Positions 33,987 through 43,544 of a DNA stretch of 64,000 nt are shown here, piece by piece. The notes under the pieces were generated by a model that had not been told where the DNA came from, searched no databases, and was given only the letters and a program-made list of their open reading frames with translations. The first letter of the stretch is position 1. Each line of letters opens with the position of its first letter. The position numbers and the translations under genes were made by a program. Source of the DNA: Brucella intermedia LMG 3301 (GTDB taxonomy: Bacteria > Pseudomonadota > Alphaproteobacteria > Rhizobiales > Rhizobiaceae); assembly GCF_000182645.1 (NCBI RefSeq), contig NZ_ACQA01000002.1, positions 930,001 through 994,000 on the forward strand. The letters run 5' to 3'.

Positions 33987-36208
33987 GCGGCTTTCTCCTG
34001 ACGAATAGTTTTGACGGGGGTGACGGCTGCAACGCGGTTCTCGCGCCTGAGCTTGCGTTCACCCACGAGAAGCTGAAAGCTGGTGATGACGACGATCATG
34101 ACCACGATCAGCATCGATGAATATGCGATGGCCACACCGAACTGGCCGTTCTCGACCAGGCCGACGATATAGGACGTCGCCATATTGTACTCTGCCGATA
34201 CAAGGAAGATGACCGCGCTGATGGAGGTGATTGCGCGTACGAAGGAATAGACCAACGCCGCAGTGATCGCCGGGCGCAGCAGCGGCAGAATGACCTTGCG
34301 GATCGTGCGGAAGCTGTTTGCCCGCAGCGTCAGGGAGGCTTCATCTAGGCTCTTGTCGAGCTGGCTCATGGCTGCGACCCCCCCACGCACGCCCACCGGC
34401 ATGTTGCGGAACACGAAACATGCAATCAGGATCAGCGCTGTGCCGGTCATTTCAAGCGGCGGCAAGTTGAAGGCCATGACATAGCTGACGCCGATTACCG
34501 TTCCGGGGATGGCAAAACTCAGCATCAGGGCAAATTCGAAAACATTGCGTCCGACAAAACGCTGACGAACGATCAGATAAGCCGTCAGCAGACCGACTGC
34601 CGCAGTGAGTGGTGCCGATAGCAGTGAAATTTCCATGGTCGTCCAGAACGAGTTCCACGCCACGCCGGTCCATGCAATGCCGTTCTCGGTCCAATTGATA
34701 GAAAAGGCCCGTGCGTAATGTTCGACCGTCAGCGTATTATCGAGCCCCCACTGTCGCACGAAGCCGCCGATGAGGATCATCGCATAAACAACGACAGTGA
34801 AAACCATCCAAGGGATGACAAGGGCATAAACGCCGATTTTTAGCCCGCGTGGCAAGCCGGCATGCATTCCGGAATCACCCTTGCCGGTCACCGTGGCGAA
34901 GTTCTTGCCGGAAAGCCATACGCGTTGAATGAGAAACGCGGTCAATGTAAAGCACAGCAACACGATAGCGAGAACCGCCGCACGCGAGGGATCGTTTTGG
35001 GCGCCCACCACGGCAAAGAATATTTCTGTCGAGAGCACGCCATTGCTGCCGCCGAGCACCATCGGATTGCCGAAATCCGCCATGCTTTCTATGAAGGCGA
35101 TGAGAAACGCATTGGCAAGGCCCGGCGCCATCAGAGGCAATGAAACCTTGCGGAACGTCCGCCAGCGATCGGCACGCAGGGTTTGCGATGCCTCTTCCAT
35201 TGACGGGGACACACCTTCGACAACGCCGATTAGCACGAGGAAGGAAATGGGCGTAAACGACAGGACCTGAGCGATCCATATGCCAATGAGGCCGTAGAGC
35301 CACCGTCCGGGCTCGATGCCGAATATGCTGGATAACTGCTCCGTCACGACCCCCGCGCGGCCAAAAAGCAGCGTCAAAGCAAGCCCGACGACGAAGGGCG
35401 GCGTGATGATCGGCAATATGGTGAGAAGCCGCAATCCCTTCTTGAAAGGAAAACCCGTGCGGGTAGCGACCAGTGCAAAGGCGAGGCCCAGCACTGTGGA
35501 CCCCGTCGCCGTCATCAGCGCCAGCCACAATGTGCGCCATGCGACGCCACACCGTCCTTCCCCGACAAGACAGGCCAGGCTCCAGATCGAGGAATCCTGA
35601 ATATTGTCAATAAACCCTTCAGGCTTGAACGAGCCATCGAAATCCTGCACCGACCCGGCAAACATGCTGATGACAGGATAGAAGACAAATACAGCTACCA
35701 GCGCGACAAGCAGGGTGATGGAAGAGACGACGAAAGCGTCCCCCTTCATCACGCCGCGTTCCGCCAGACCAAACGAAAAAATGAGCAGAAAGCATAGGCC
35801 TGTCAGGATCGCTCCTGCGCCGAAGGCCGGCTGACCGTCTGCGAGCGTGCCGAACAGATTTTCGCTGATCGTCCAGTTCCAGCCGGAAAAGCCGATAGCC
35901 AGCCCTTGCAGCGCCAGAAATATCACACCAAGGAGACTTGCCCAGACTAAAACACCGCTACGACGCTCTACAGGCAATATGAAACGGGCAGAGGCGCAGA
36001 GAAGCATCAACACGGCGATAGCGCCAAGCCACGGACGCCCGAAGAAGGCCATTTGCCAGAAGCCCGGCGCCGTTGCACCGTCGCCATACATTCCGTCCAG
36101 CCAACCGAAACTCAGAAAGCCGTCTTCAATGCGGTACCAAGGCAGCAAGACAAATGCTGCCAACGCCAGCATAAGAACAATATTCAGTCTGCGATTATGC
36201 TGTTTCAT
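33983..36208 (-). CDS. Double-length ABC permease (AfuB-like)
   Basis: A 741-residue permease with many membrane helices and two EAA loops (MEEASQTLRADRWRTFRKVS and LDEASLTLRANSFRTIRKVI), so a single chain supplies both halves of the channel. It is longer than FbpB (559 residues at 10566), with an extra N-terminal block of about five helices, a size seen in AfuB-type permeases. I choose ATG 36208 after GGGGAGGA; ATG 36229 or 36268 are possible. It lies between the binding protein and the ATPase. Confidence 0.87.
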   Translation of the reverse strand: MKQHNRRLNIVLMLALAAFVLLPWYRIEDGFLSFGWLDGMYGDGATAPGFWQMAFFGRPWLGAIAVLMLLCASARFILPVERRSGVLVWASLLGVIFLALQGLAIGFSGWNWTISENLFGTLADGQPAFGAGAILTGLCFLLIFSFGLAERGVMKGDAFVVSSITLLVALVAVFVFYPVISMFAGSVQDFDGSFKPEGFIDNIQDSSIWSLACLVGEGRCGVAWRTLWLALMTATGSTVLGLAFALVATRTGFPFKKGLRLLTILPIITPPFVVGLALTLLFGRAGVVTEQLSSIFGIEPGRWLYGLIGIWIAQVLSFTPISFLVLIGVVEGVSPSMEEASQTLRADRWRTFRKVSLPLMAPGLANAFLIAFIESMADFGNPMVLGGSNGVLSTEIFFAVVGAQNDPSRAAVLAIVLLCFTLTAFLIQRVWLSGKNFATVTGKGDSGMHAGLPRGLKIGVYALVIPWMVFTVVVYAMILIGGFVRQWGLDNTLTVEHYARAFSINWTENGIAWTGVAWNSFWTTMEISLLSAPLTAAVGLLTAYLIVRQRFVGRNVFEFALMLSFAIPGTVIGVSYVMAFNLPPLEMTGTALILIACFVFRNMPVGVRGGVAAMSQLDKSLDEASLTLRANSFRTIRKVILPLLRPAITAALVYSFVRAITSISAVIFLVSAEYNMATSYIVGLVENGQFGVAIAYSSMLIVVMIVVITSFQLLVGERKLRRENRVAAVTPVKTIRQEKAA

Positions 36209-36358
36209 GAATGTCCGTGTCCTCCCCATGGAGATTCCAAGGAATGACCAGCGCTCCGGCTCCTGCATTCTTCAGGAATACCGCTGGCAGCTCCGCCATT
36301 TGGAAATGGTGCGTCGCACAACAGGAGCGGCGCACCCGGATTTCAAGCTAACGAAAGA

Positions 36359-37384
36359 TCAGTTGGCGTGCGCGCCGATTTCCTTATCCCAGCGCTCGAG
36401 CAATTCCTTGCGCTTGGCCGGTTCGCCATATGTCTTGAAGTCATAATCAATGAGCTTGATGTCCTCGAAGCGCGGCGATTCCTTTGGCACTTCAGCCGAC
36501 TTGTTCGACGGCAACTGGAAGGACTTCGCATCCTTCATGTGCGACTGCACTTCGGCGGTCAGCGCCCAGTCATACCACTTCTTGGCGTTCTCAAGATTCT
36601 TGGCACCCTTTATGATGGACATTGAGCCAATTTCATAACCAGTGCCTTCGCACGGTGCGACTGACTTGATCGGGAAGCCTTCCGCCGTCATCGAAACCGC
36701 ATCGTGCATGAAGACGATGCCGATACCTGTCTCCCCTCGCGCCGCCGACTTGACCGGGGCCGAGCCTGATTTGGTGTACTGCGATACGTTCTCGTTGAGC
36801 TTCTTCAAATATTCATAGGCCTTGTCTTCGCCCATGATCTGCACGAGCGTAGCCAACGCCGTATAGGCCGTGCCTGAAGAGTTCGGGTTGGCCATCTGGA
36901 TTTCGCCCTTGTAGGATGCGTCGAGCAAATCAGCCCAGCATTTCGGCTCTTTCAGGTTTTTCTTGGCCAGAATATCAGTATTGTAACCCCAACCGAGCGC
37001 ACCGGCATAAACCCCGACCGTGCGGAATCCGGAGCTTTCGGCCTGCTTCTTGGCCCAATCATTCAGTTGCTCGAGCATCGGCGACTTATACTCAAGCGTC
37101 AGCCCTTCGGAAGCTGCCTGCAGGTGCGGATCGCCCGTGCCGGCCCACCAGATGTCGGTTTTCGGATTGCGCGCTTCGGCCCGTATCTTGGCGTAGGTTT
37201 CACCGGAAGAAAGCCGGACCATGTTGACCTTGATGCCGGTATCCTTCTCGAACATGTTCTTCATCTGCTCGCAGATGACCACATCCGCCGAACAAATGAG
37301 ATTGAGATTGCCTGCGGCCTGCGCAGAAAAAGCAAATGAAGATACGCCCGCAGCGAGCGCAGCAACGAAAAATGCCGAACGCAT
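36359..37384 (-). CDS. AfuA-like periplasmic binding protein, probably for a phosphorylated organic compound
   Basis: A 341-residue binding protein with a signal peptide (RSAFFVAALAAGVSSFAFSAQAA). It belongs to the ferric-binding superfamily but lacks the tandem tyrosines seen in the FbpA at 12411. Instead it has SSGETYAKIRAEARNPKTD, H227-D228 in VFMHDAV and GTGYEIGS with E251, the pattern I recall from the hexose-phosphate-binding AfuA of Actinobacillus. GGGAGGAAAACA precedes ATG 37384. First gene of a four-gene operon ending in a phosphatase. Iron is the less likely ligand, though sequence alone cannot settle it. Confidence 0.8.
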   Translation of the reverse strand: MRSAFFVAALAAGVSSFAFSAQAAGNLNLICSADVVICEQMKNMFEKDTGIKVNMVRLSSGETYAKIRAEARNPKTDIWWAGTGDPHLQAASEGLTLEYKSPMLEQLNDWAKKQAESSGFRTVGVYAGALGWGYNTDILAKKNLKEPKCWADLLDASYKGEIQMANPNSSGTAYTALATLVQIMGEDKAYEYLKKLNENVSQYTKSGSAPVKSAARGETGIGIVFMHDAVSMTAEGFPIKSVAPCEGTGYEIGSMSIIKGAKNLENAKKWYDWALTAEVQSHMKDAKSFQLPSNKSAEVPKESPRFEDIKLIDYDFKTYGEPAKRKELLERWDKEIGAHAN

Positions 37385-37524
37385 TGTTTTCCTCCCTTTA
37401 TGCGGCGCCTCCACGCCGACGCTTTTGCAAGCGTGTGCATAGTCTTTGCTTTTTATAAAAGCCTGTCAATGCCTTTGTAAATTTTATTCTGAAACCATAA
37501 AAAATAATCCAATAATTCTGTTTT

Positions 37525-37626
37525 AGAGCATTTCCAGCAAAAGTGTGAAACGGTTTTGGGATGGATAATGCGCTAAAACAAACACTTAGAGCGGTTCCGG
37601 CGATTCTGTTAGAACAGGAACCGCTC
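37525..37626 (+). repeat. Dispersed repeat, about 102 bp, full copy
   Basis: Begins AGAGCATTTCCAGCAAAAGTG, continues GAAACGGTTTTGGGATG and ends in a perfect 10-bp inverted repeat GAGCGGTTCC (37589) / GGAACCGCTC (37617). The same block order occurs at 48373 and, degenerate, at 21061. Such elements are widespread in Brucella and relatives. It sits between putA and the AfuA-like operon promoter. Confidence 0.8.
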
Positions 37627-37667
37627 CAGGTTATCGGTGCACAGCCATGCAAGACCGACCGAAAAAG

Positions 37668-37694
37668 AAAAAGGCGGCCGCAGCCGCCTTTTTT
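37668..37694 (-). terminator. putA terminator
   Basis: AAAAAGGCGGC and GCCGCCTTTTTT form an 11-bp stem with a 4-base loop just after the putA stop codon; the minus strand ends in a T-run. A clear intrinsic terminator. Confidence 0.9.
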
Positions 37695-37697
37695 GGG

Positions 37698-40600
37698 TCA
37701 GCCGATTGCCATCAGGCTGGCATTGCCACCCGCAGCCGTGGTGTTGATCGAGGTCGAAACTTCTTCCAGAAGCCAATTGAGGCAATAGGCGTCCGGGTTG
37801 TTTGCCAGTTCTTCCGAGGAAGCCGCCTGCGTCAGAACCAACGGCCCGGGGAGCGTCGCGATCTTCTTATTGATCTCCACGATGCGTTCAGCGTCGCCTT
37901 CAATCAGAGCACCGGCAAATGGCGCATCGGATTCCCAGTTATTGGTCCAGATCGTACGCGCTGCCACGGAAGCCGGAATATCTTTCAGAACATTCCGCAA
38001 GCCCGAAGTCTCGTCAATATAGACGGTATTACCCGTGGCAAGGGCAGCAGTCATCTGGCGATAAAGGCCTGTTTCCGTCTGCGGAACCAGCAGGATATTT
38101 CCACGCGCATGCAACGCATAAAGATTGCGCTCACCGACCGGGCCCGGCAATTCCAGATCAAGGCCGAGCGCCGAGGCGCTGCCGGTATCGCGGGCAGCTT
38201 GTGCCAGATCATTCATGCCACGATTGCCAAGCCACTTGGCAAAGTCCTTAAGCGCCGGATCGGTGTGAACCGAGCTGTGGCGCGGCGGGATCGGCGCTGC
38301 TTCCACCAAACGTCCAAGGTAGAGTGGGCCACCAGCCTTGGGTCCGGTGCCGGACAGGCCGCGCCCGCCGAAAGGCTGCACGCCGACAATGGCGCCGATA
38401 ACATTGCGATTGATATAGATATTGCCGACACGGATACGATCCGCAACGTTGGCGATGGTTTCGTCAAGGCGTGTATGCAGGCCGAAAGTAAGCCCGTAAC
38501 CCGTCGCGTTAATGTCGTCGATCAGACGCTCCATATCATCGCGCTTGTAGCGCACGACATGCAATACCGGGCCGAAGACTTCCCGTTTCAGATCGCGAAG
38601 CGAATTGATCTCGATGATGGTCGGCGCAACAAAAGTGCCCTTCTCGGTTTCAGCCCCAAGCGGCAGCTGTTCGACCTTGCGGCCGAGATCGCGCATAGCC
38701 TGAACGTGCTTTTCGATTATGGTCTTGGCTTCATCGGTGATGACCGGGCCAATATCGACGTTCAGCCGGTCGGTACGACCGATCGAAAGTTCCTTCAGTG
38801 CGCCCTTGAGCATGGTCAGGATGCGGTCAGCGACGTCTTCCTGGAGGCAGAGAACACGCAGCGCTGAACAACGCTGACCGGCGCTATCAAATGCCGATGC
38901 AATCACGTCGAAAACGACCTGCTCGGCGAGCGCAGAAGAATCCACGATCATTGCATTCTGACCGCCGGTTTCAGCAATGAGCGGAATAGGCTTTCCATTT
39001 GGCAACAGACGGGAGGCAAGCTGCGCCTGAATGAGACGCGCCACTTCGGTCGAGCCTGTGAACATCACGCCGCATGTTTCTTCGGCAGCAACCAACGCGG
39101 CCCCAATGCGGCCATCGCCCGGCAGAAGCTGCAGCGCATCAGCGGGAATGCCAGCCTCATGCAGGATACGAACGCCCTGTGCTGCAATAAGCGGGGTTTC
39201 TTCGGCAGGCTTTGCCAGCACCGGATTGCCGGCGACAAGCGCTGCCGCAATCTGGCCGGTGAAGATCGCCAGCGGAAAGTTCCACGGGCTGATGCAGACG
39301 ATAGGCCCCAGCGCCTTATGGCCAACGCCCAGCGTACGCCGGGTCTGTTCCGCATAATAGCGCAGGAAGTCGATGGCTTCGCGTACTTCGGCAATCGCGT
39401 TTGGCATGGATTTGCCAGCTTCGCGCATGATGAGGCCCAGTAGAACCGGCATATCACGCTGCATGATGTCAGCGGCACGTTCCAGACAGGCTGCACGCTC
39501 AGCAGGCGCGACCACCGACCAGCTCGCCGTTGCCTTCTTTGCTGCCTTCATGGCCTTGGCTACGTCTGCCTCGGCAATCTCCGTCACCTGGCCTACAACA
39601 TCGCTGTGATCGCCGGGATTGAGCACCGGACGGCTGGTTCCCTTCACCTTGGCGCCAGCAACCTGCGGCTCCGATGTCCATGCACGAGTGGCGCTGTCTT
39701 TCAGAATTTTGCTCAGTTCAGCAAGCGTAGTCTCGTTCGACAGATCGAAACCATCGGAATTCTTGCGCGCGCCATAGAGATTTTCCGGCAGGGCAATCTG
39801 ATCATGGCGTGCCCCGACAACAGCCATGGAGCGAACGACTTCAACCGGATCGGCGATCAGCTCATCAACGGAAACATTTTCGTCACCGATACGGTTGACG
39901 AAGGAGGAATTCGCGCCGTTTTCAAGAAGGCGGCGGACGAGATAAGCCAGCAGCGTTTCATGCGTGCCGACAGGCGCATAAATGCGGGCCGGACGGCCAA
40001 GCTTGTCAGCGCCGACAACTTCATCATAAAGCGGCTCACCCATGCCATGCAGGCACTGGAACTCAAACTTGCCGGTTTTAAAATCCGGCCCAGCCAAATG
40101 ATAGATGGTGGCCAGCGTCTGCGCATTGTGGGTTGCAAATTGCGGGAAAACGGCATCGGTCGCAGCCAGAAGCTTGCGGGCGCAGGCTATGTAGGAAACA
40201 TCGGTATGTACCTTGCGCGTATAAACCGGGAAATCTTCCAGTCCATCCACCTGCGCACGCTTGATCTCGGCATCCCAGTAAGCGCCCTTGACCAGACGAA
40301 CCATCACGCGGCGTTTGTTCTGCCGCGCCAGATCAATGATGAAATCGAGCACAAACGGACAACGCTTGCCATAGGCCTGCACCACAAAGCCGATGCCTTC
40401 CCAATCCGCCAACTCCGGGTCTTCGATGAGGCTCTGCAACAGATCGAGCGACAGTTCCAGACGGTCAGCTTCTTCGGCATCGATATTGAGGCCGATATTA
40501 TAAGACTTGGCGATGACAGCGAGCGCCTTCACCTTGGGCAGAAGCTCTCCCATCACGCGGTCGCTCTGTGAGCGGACGTAACGCGGATGCAGAGCAGAAA

Positions 40601-41381
40601 GCTTGATGGAAATGCCGGGGCCCTCATAAATGCCCCGACCAGCCGATGCACGACCAATGGCGTGGATCGCGGTCTCGTAATCCTTGTAATAGCGCTCGGC
40701 GTCAGCAGCAGTCGTCGCGGCTTCACCCAGCATGTCGTAGGAATAGCGGAAACCGCGTTCTTCCAACGGCTTGGCGCGTTTCAACGCCTCGTCGATGGTT
40801 TCGCCGGTGACGAACTGTTCGCCCATCATGCGCATGGCCATGTCAACGCCACGGCGAATGACAGGCTCGCCGCAACGCGCGATCAGGCGCGTCAGAGCGG
40901 CTGACAGGCCGCGATCATTGACTGTATTCGTCAGCTTGCCGGTGACCACAAGGCCCCAGGTTGCCGCGTTGACGAAAAGCGAACGCCCGCCGCCGATATG
41001 GGACTTCCAGTCGCCATTGGAAATCTTGTCGCGGATCAGCGCGTCGCGCGTCGCCATGTCGGGGATACGCAGCAGCGCTTCGGCAAGGCACATCAGCGCC
41101 ACGCCTTCCTGGCTCGACAGCGAATATTCATGCACCAGACCTTCGACGCCTGTGCCCTTGTGCTTGGCGCGCAACGCTTCGATCAGCTTGCGGGCCGTGG
41201 CACGGATCTGCTTGGCCGTTTCTTCCGGCAAAGCAGCCTGCGCAGCCAATGCGGAAACGCATTCGGCTTCAGGACGACGATAAGCGGCGGTGATCGCCTG
41301 CCTCATCGCGTTTTGCTCGCGGATCGGCGGCGCAAAAGTCTGGAAAACCGGATTGGTGGGGACGGGTATGGTGTCGGTCAT
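37698..41381 (-). CDS. putA: Bifunctional proline dehydrogenase/P5C dehydrogenase PutA
   Basis: Oxidises proline to glutamate in two steps at the inner face of the membrane. The 1227-residue protein has an N-terminal arm without a ribbon-helix-helix repressor domain, a FAD-binding proline dehydrogenase barrel (MVRLVKGAYWDAEIKRAQ, YAPVGTHETLLAYLVRRLL), and an aldehyde dehydrogenase domain with catalytic Cys in SAGQRCSALRVL and GLTFGLHTRLDE. A C-terminal ALDH-like tail closes the channel, making it the long type B form. ATG 41381 is chosen; the frame runs to 41453. Divergent from putR, the probable activator. Confidence 0.96.
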   Translation of the reverse strand: MTDTIPVPTNPVFQTFAPPIREQNAMRQAITAAYRRPEAECVSALAAQAALPEETAKQIRATARKLIEALRAKHKGTGVEGLVHEYSLSSQEGVALMCLAEALLRIPDMATRDALIRDKISNGDWKSHIGGGRSLFVNAATWGLVVTGKLTNTVNDRGLSAALTRLIARCGEPVIRRGVDMAMRMMGEQFVTGETIDEALKRAKPLEERGFRYSYDMLGEAATTAADAERYYKDYETAIHAIGRASAGRGIYEGPGISIKLSALHPRYVRSQSDRVMGELLPKVKALAVIAKSYNIGLNIDAEEADRLELSLDLLQSLIEDPELADWEGIGFVVQAYGKRCPFVLDFIIDLARQNKRRVMVRLVKGAYWDAEIKRAQVDGLEDFPVYTRKVHTDVSYIACARKLLAATDAVFPQFATHNAQTLATIYHLAGPDFKTGKFEFQCLHGMGEPLYDEVVGADKLGRPARIYAPVGTHETLLAYLVRRLLENGANSSFVNRIGDENVSVDELIADPVEVVRSMAVVGARHDQIALPENLYGARKNSDGFDLSNETTLAELSKILKDSATRAWTSEPQVAGAKVKGTSRPVLNPGDHSDVVGQVTEIAEADVAKAMKAAKKATASWSVVAPAERAACLERAADIMQRDMPVLLGLIMREAGKSMPNAIAEVREAIDFLRYYAEQTRRTLGVGHKALGPIVCISPWNFPLAIFTGQIAAALVAGNPVLAKPAEETPLIAAQGVRILHEAGIPADALQLLPGDGRIGAALVAAEETCGVMFTGSTEVARLIQAQLASRLLPNGKPIPLIAETGGQNAMIVDSSALAEQVVFDVIASAFDSAGQRCSALRVLCLQEDVADRILTMLKGALKELSIGRTDRLNVDIGPVITDEAKTIIEKHVQAMRDLGRKVEQLPLGAETEKGTFVAPTIIEINSLRDLKREVFGPVLHVVRYKRDDMERLIDDINATGYGLTFGLHTRLDETIANVADRIRVGNIYINRNVIGAIVGVQPFGGRGLSGTGPKAGGPLYLGRLVEAAPIPPRHSSVHTDPALKDFAKWLGNRGMNDLAQAARDTGSASALGLDLELPGPVGERNLYALHARGNILLVPQTETGLYRQMTAALATGNTVYIDETSGLRNVLKDIPASVAARTIWTNNWESDAPFAGALIEGDAERIVEINKKIATLPGPLVLTQAASSEELANNPDAYCLNWLLEEVSTSINTTAAGGNASLMAIG

Positions 41382-41543
41382 GGTGCAATGCTCGCAAATG
41401 AAAACAGCCCCGAGCGTCTCTGCCCAGTTTAGCTCTGCTTTATGTGGGCGCACACTAACATTTGTCCAAATTGCATTCTGCCTTCATTTGCTTCATATGA
41501 AGGATTATCGATCTTATTATTGGCTCGAATGAAGGCAAAAAGA

Positions 41544-42038
41544 ATGCGAAAGATAGATTCTTTAGACGATCTGGATCAGTTTGATCGACGCATTCTGGAA
41601 GTCCTGAGCGAAGATGGGCGCATTCCGGTGACCGAACTCTCGAAAAAGGTCGGCCTATCCAAGACCCCTTGCCAGGCGAGGCTGAAAAGACTGGTCGATG
41701 AAGGCTATATTGTCGGCTTCCGCGCGGAAATCGATCCCGAAAAACTTGGTCTCGATCACATCGCCTTCACGACAGTTAAATTGTCCGACACACGCGAAGC
41801 CGCACTTGAAGCATTCAACACGGCGGTGCGCAAAATACGCGAAGTCGAAGAATGCCACATGATTGCCAGCTCTTTCGACTATCTTCTGAAAGTGCGAACG
41901 CCCAACATCCGGCGTTACCGCGAGGTGCTGGGCGAAAAGATTTCGAGCTTGCCCAATGTGGCGAGCACATCCACTTTTGTGGTCATGGAGTCGGTCAAGG
42001 ACAATCGTCCGGTCAGGGTCTATCCGGGCGCATTGTAA
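41544..42038 (+). CDS. putR: Lrp/AsnC-family regulator, probable PutR
   Basis: A 164-residue Lrp-type regulator: helix-turn-helix (LDQFDRRILEVLSEDGRIPVTELSKKVGLSKTPCQARLKRL in two stretches) and the C-terminal RAM effector domain (VEECHMIASSFDYLLKVRTPNIRRY). Divergence from putA is the arrangement of rhizobial and Agrobacterium PutR, which activates putA with proline. ATG 41544 has AAGG about 9 bases upstream. PutA here has no repressor domain, so this protein would be the sole local regulator. Confidence 0.92.
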   Translation: MRKIDSLDDLDQFDRRILEVLSEDGRIPVTELSKKVGLSKTPCQARLKRLVDEGYIVGFRAEIDPEKLGLDHIAFTTVKLSDTREAALEAFNTAVRKIREVEECHMIASSFDYLLKVRTPNIRRYREVLGEKISSLPNVASTSTFVVMESVKDNRPVRVYPGAL

Positions 42039-42043
42039 TTTGG

Positions 42044-43528
42044 TTATAGCGGGTCACCTGCCAGATACCGCTCGAGCGTTTTAACAGTCCCATCCTGCCA
42101 GATGCGTAGAAGCGCGGACGAGAACGCCGTGACATAGGCTGAATTTGAGGCAAGCGAGCCAAAGATGTCTTCCATTGCAAGCCAGGCCGACGGATTACTT
42201 TTCGCGAGTGCCGCCTGTCGAGCCAGGCGATCCCACGACGGATCGTTAGGTTCGATGATCGCGCCGCTATCGGTTCTGCCATAGCAATAGCGGCACCAGA
42301 ATGCGGAAACGAGCGCCAATCCTGTCACAGACTTGCCTTCAGCCACTCGATCAGAAGCTGTTGGCAGAATGAATTTCGGCTGGCGGTTGGAACCGTCGAG
42401 GCATAGCCTGCGAATTGTATCGCCGATGCTTGGATTGGCGAAGCGCTTGTCAATGAGAAGCCGATAGGCCTCCAGATCGGTATCAGGCACCGGCGGCACT
42501 TCAGGGATGATCTCTTCCGTGGTGAGCTTTTCCAGATAGCGCCGGATCAACGGGTGCTCCATGGCCTCATGCACGAAATGTATGTCGAGCAAACCGCCCG
42601 GATAAGCGATAGCCGCATGGCCGCCGTTCAGAATACGGATCTTCATCAATTCATAAGCGGCGACCTGATCGGTAAACGTGACGCCAACCTTCTCCAGCGC
42701 GGGACGTCCAGCAGGAAAATTGTCTTCCACCACCCATTGCTTGAAACCTTCACAGAAGACTGGCCAGCCATCTTCGATCCCGAACTCCTTCGCTGCGAAC
42801 TCGCGTTCACGCGCGCCGGTGGCCGGCGTAATGCGGTCCACCATGGAATTTGGAAAAGCGACATGGGCTGAAATCCAATCGGCAAAGGCGGGATCATCCA
42901 GTTTCGCGAGACCGACGACAGCATCTTCGGTCACATGCCCATTGCCCGGAATGTTATCACACGACATCACGGTGAAGGGCTGCACACCAGCCGCCTTACG
43001 CAATTTCAGCGCCTGCACAATCAGACCGAAGACGGTGTTCGGTTGATTTGGATGGGCGGCATCCGCCACAATATCGGGGTGGGCAGGATCAAAGGTCTGA
43101 CTTGCCGGATCGATGTAATAACCACCTTCGGTGATCGTCATGGAAACGATGCGAGTATCAGGTGATGTAAGGTAGGCCATCAAAGCCTTTCGCCCCTCCT
43201 CTGTCGATAGGGTTACATAATCGACCATGGAAGCGGTAATCCTTGCCCCCGCATAATCAGCTTCTTGTTCGACAACTGTGGTAAGCCAGTCTTGCGCCAT
43301 GAGCGTATCACGCATGGCGTCGTCACTGCCACGCACCCCGGCCCCGACCAACGCCCAGTCGTACCCCTCGCCCATTCCAAACAGATCATCCAGGTAGACA
43401 GCCTGATGGGCACGGTGAAAATTCCCCACACCGAAATGCACGATGCCCGGTTTCAAACAAGTTGGGTCGTAGCCGGGTTTATGGACATTATCAAAGCCCT
43501 GAAGCGTTACGCGGGACAGCTTTGTCAT
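42044..43528 (-). CDS. mtlK: Mannitol 2-dehydrogenase MtlK
   Basis: A 494-residue long-chain polyol dehydrogenase that oxidises mannitol (and related polyols) to the ketose with NAD+. The N-terminal Rossmann region reads GIVHFGVGNFHRAHQAVYLD, and the active-site KxxxxNxxH is KIRILNGGH. AAGGA precedes ATG 43528 by 7 bases. It is the last gene of the smoEFGKS-adh-mtlK operon, 16 bases after the alcohol dehydrogenase. Mannonate oxidoreductases are relatives, but operon context favours mannitol. Confidence 0.92.
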   Translation of the reverse strand: MTKLSRVTLQGFDNVHKPGYDPTCLKPGIVHFGVGNFHRAHQAVYLDDLFGMGEGYDWALVGAGVRGSDDAMRDTLMAQDWLTTVVEQEADYAGARITASMVDYVTLSTEEGRKALMAYLTSPDTRIVSMTITEGGYYIDPASQTFDPAHPDIVADAAHPNQPNTVFGLIVQALKLRKAAGVQPFTVMSCDNIPGNGHVTEDAVVGLAKLDDPAFADWISAHVAFPNSMVDRITPATGAREREFAAKEFGIEDGWPVFCEGFKQWVVEDNFPAGRPALEKVGVTFTDQVAAYELMKIRILNGGHAAIAYPGGLLDIHFVHEAMEHPLIRRYLEKLTTEEIIPEVPPVPDTDLEAYRLLIDKRFANPSIGDTIRRLCLDGSNRQPKFILPTASDRVAEGKSVTGLALVSAFWCRYCYGRTDSGAIIEPNDPSWDRLARQAALAKSNPSAWLAMEDIFGSLASNSAYVTAFSSALLRIWQDGTVKTLERYLAGDPL

Positions 43529-43544
43529 GACGATTTCCTTCAAT

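Noticed and set aside
32925-37384. Calling the second FbpABC-like system a ferric transporter
   Set aside because: The binding protein lacks the tandem tyrosine ligands and has an organophosphate-type motif set; kept as unproven.
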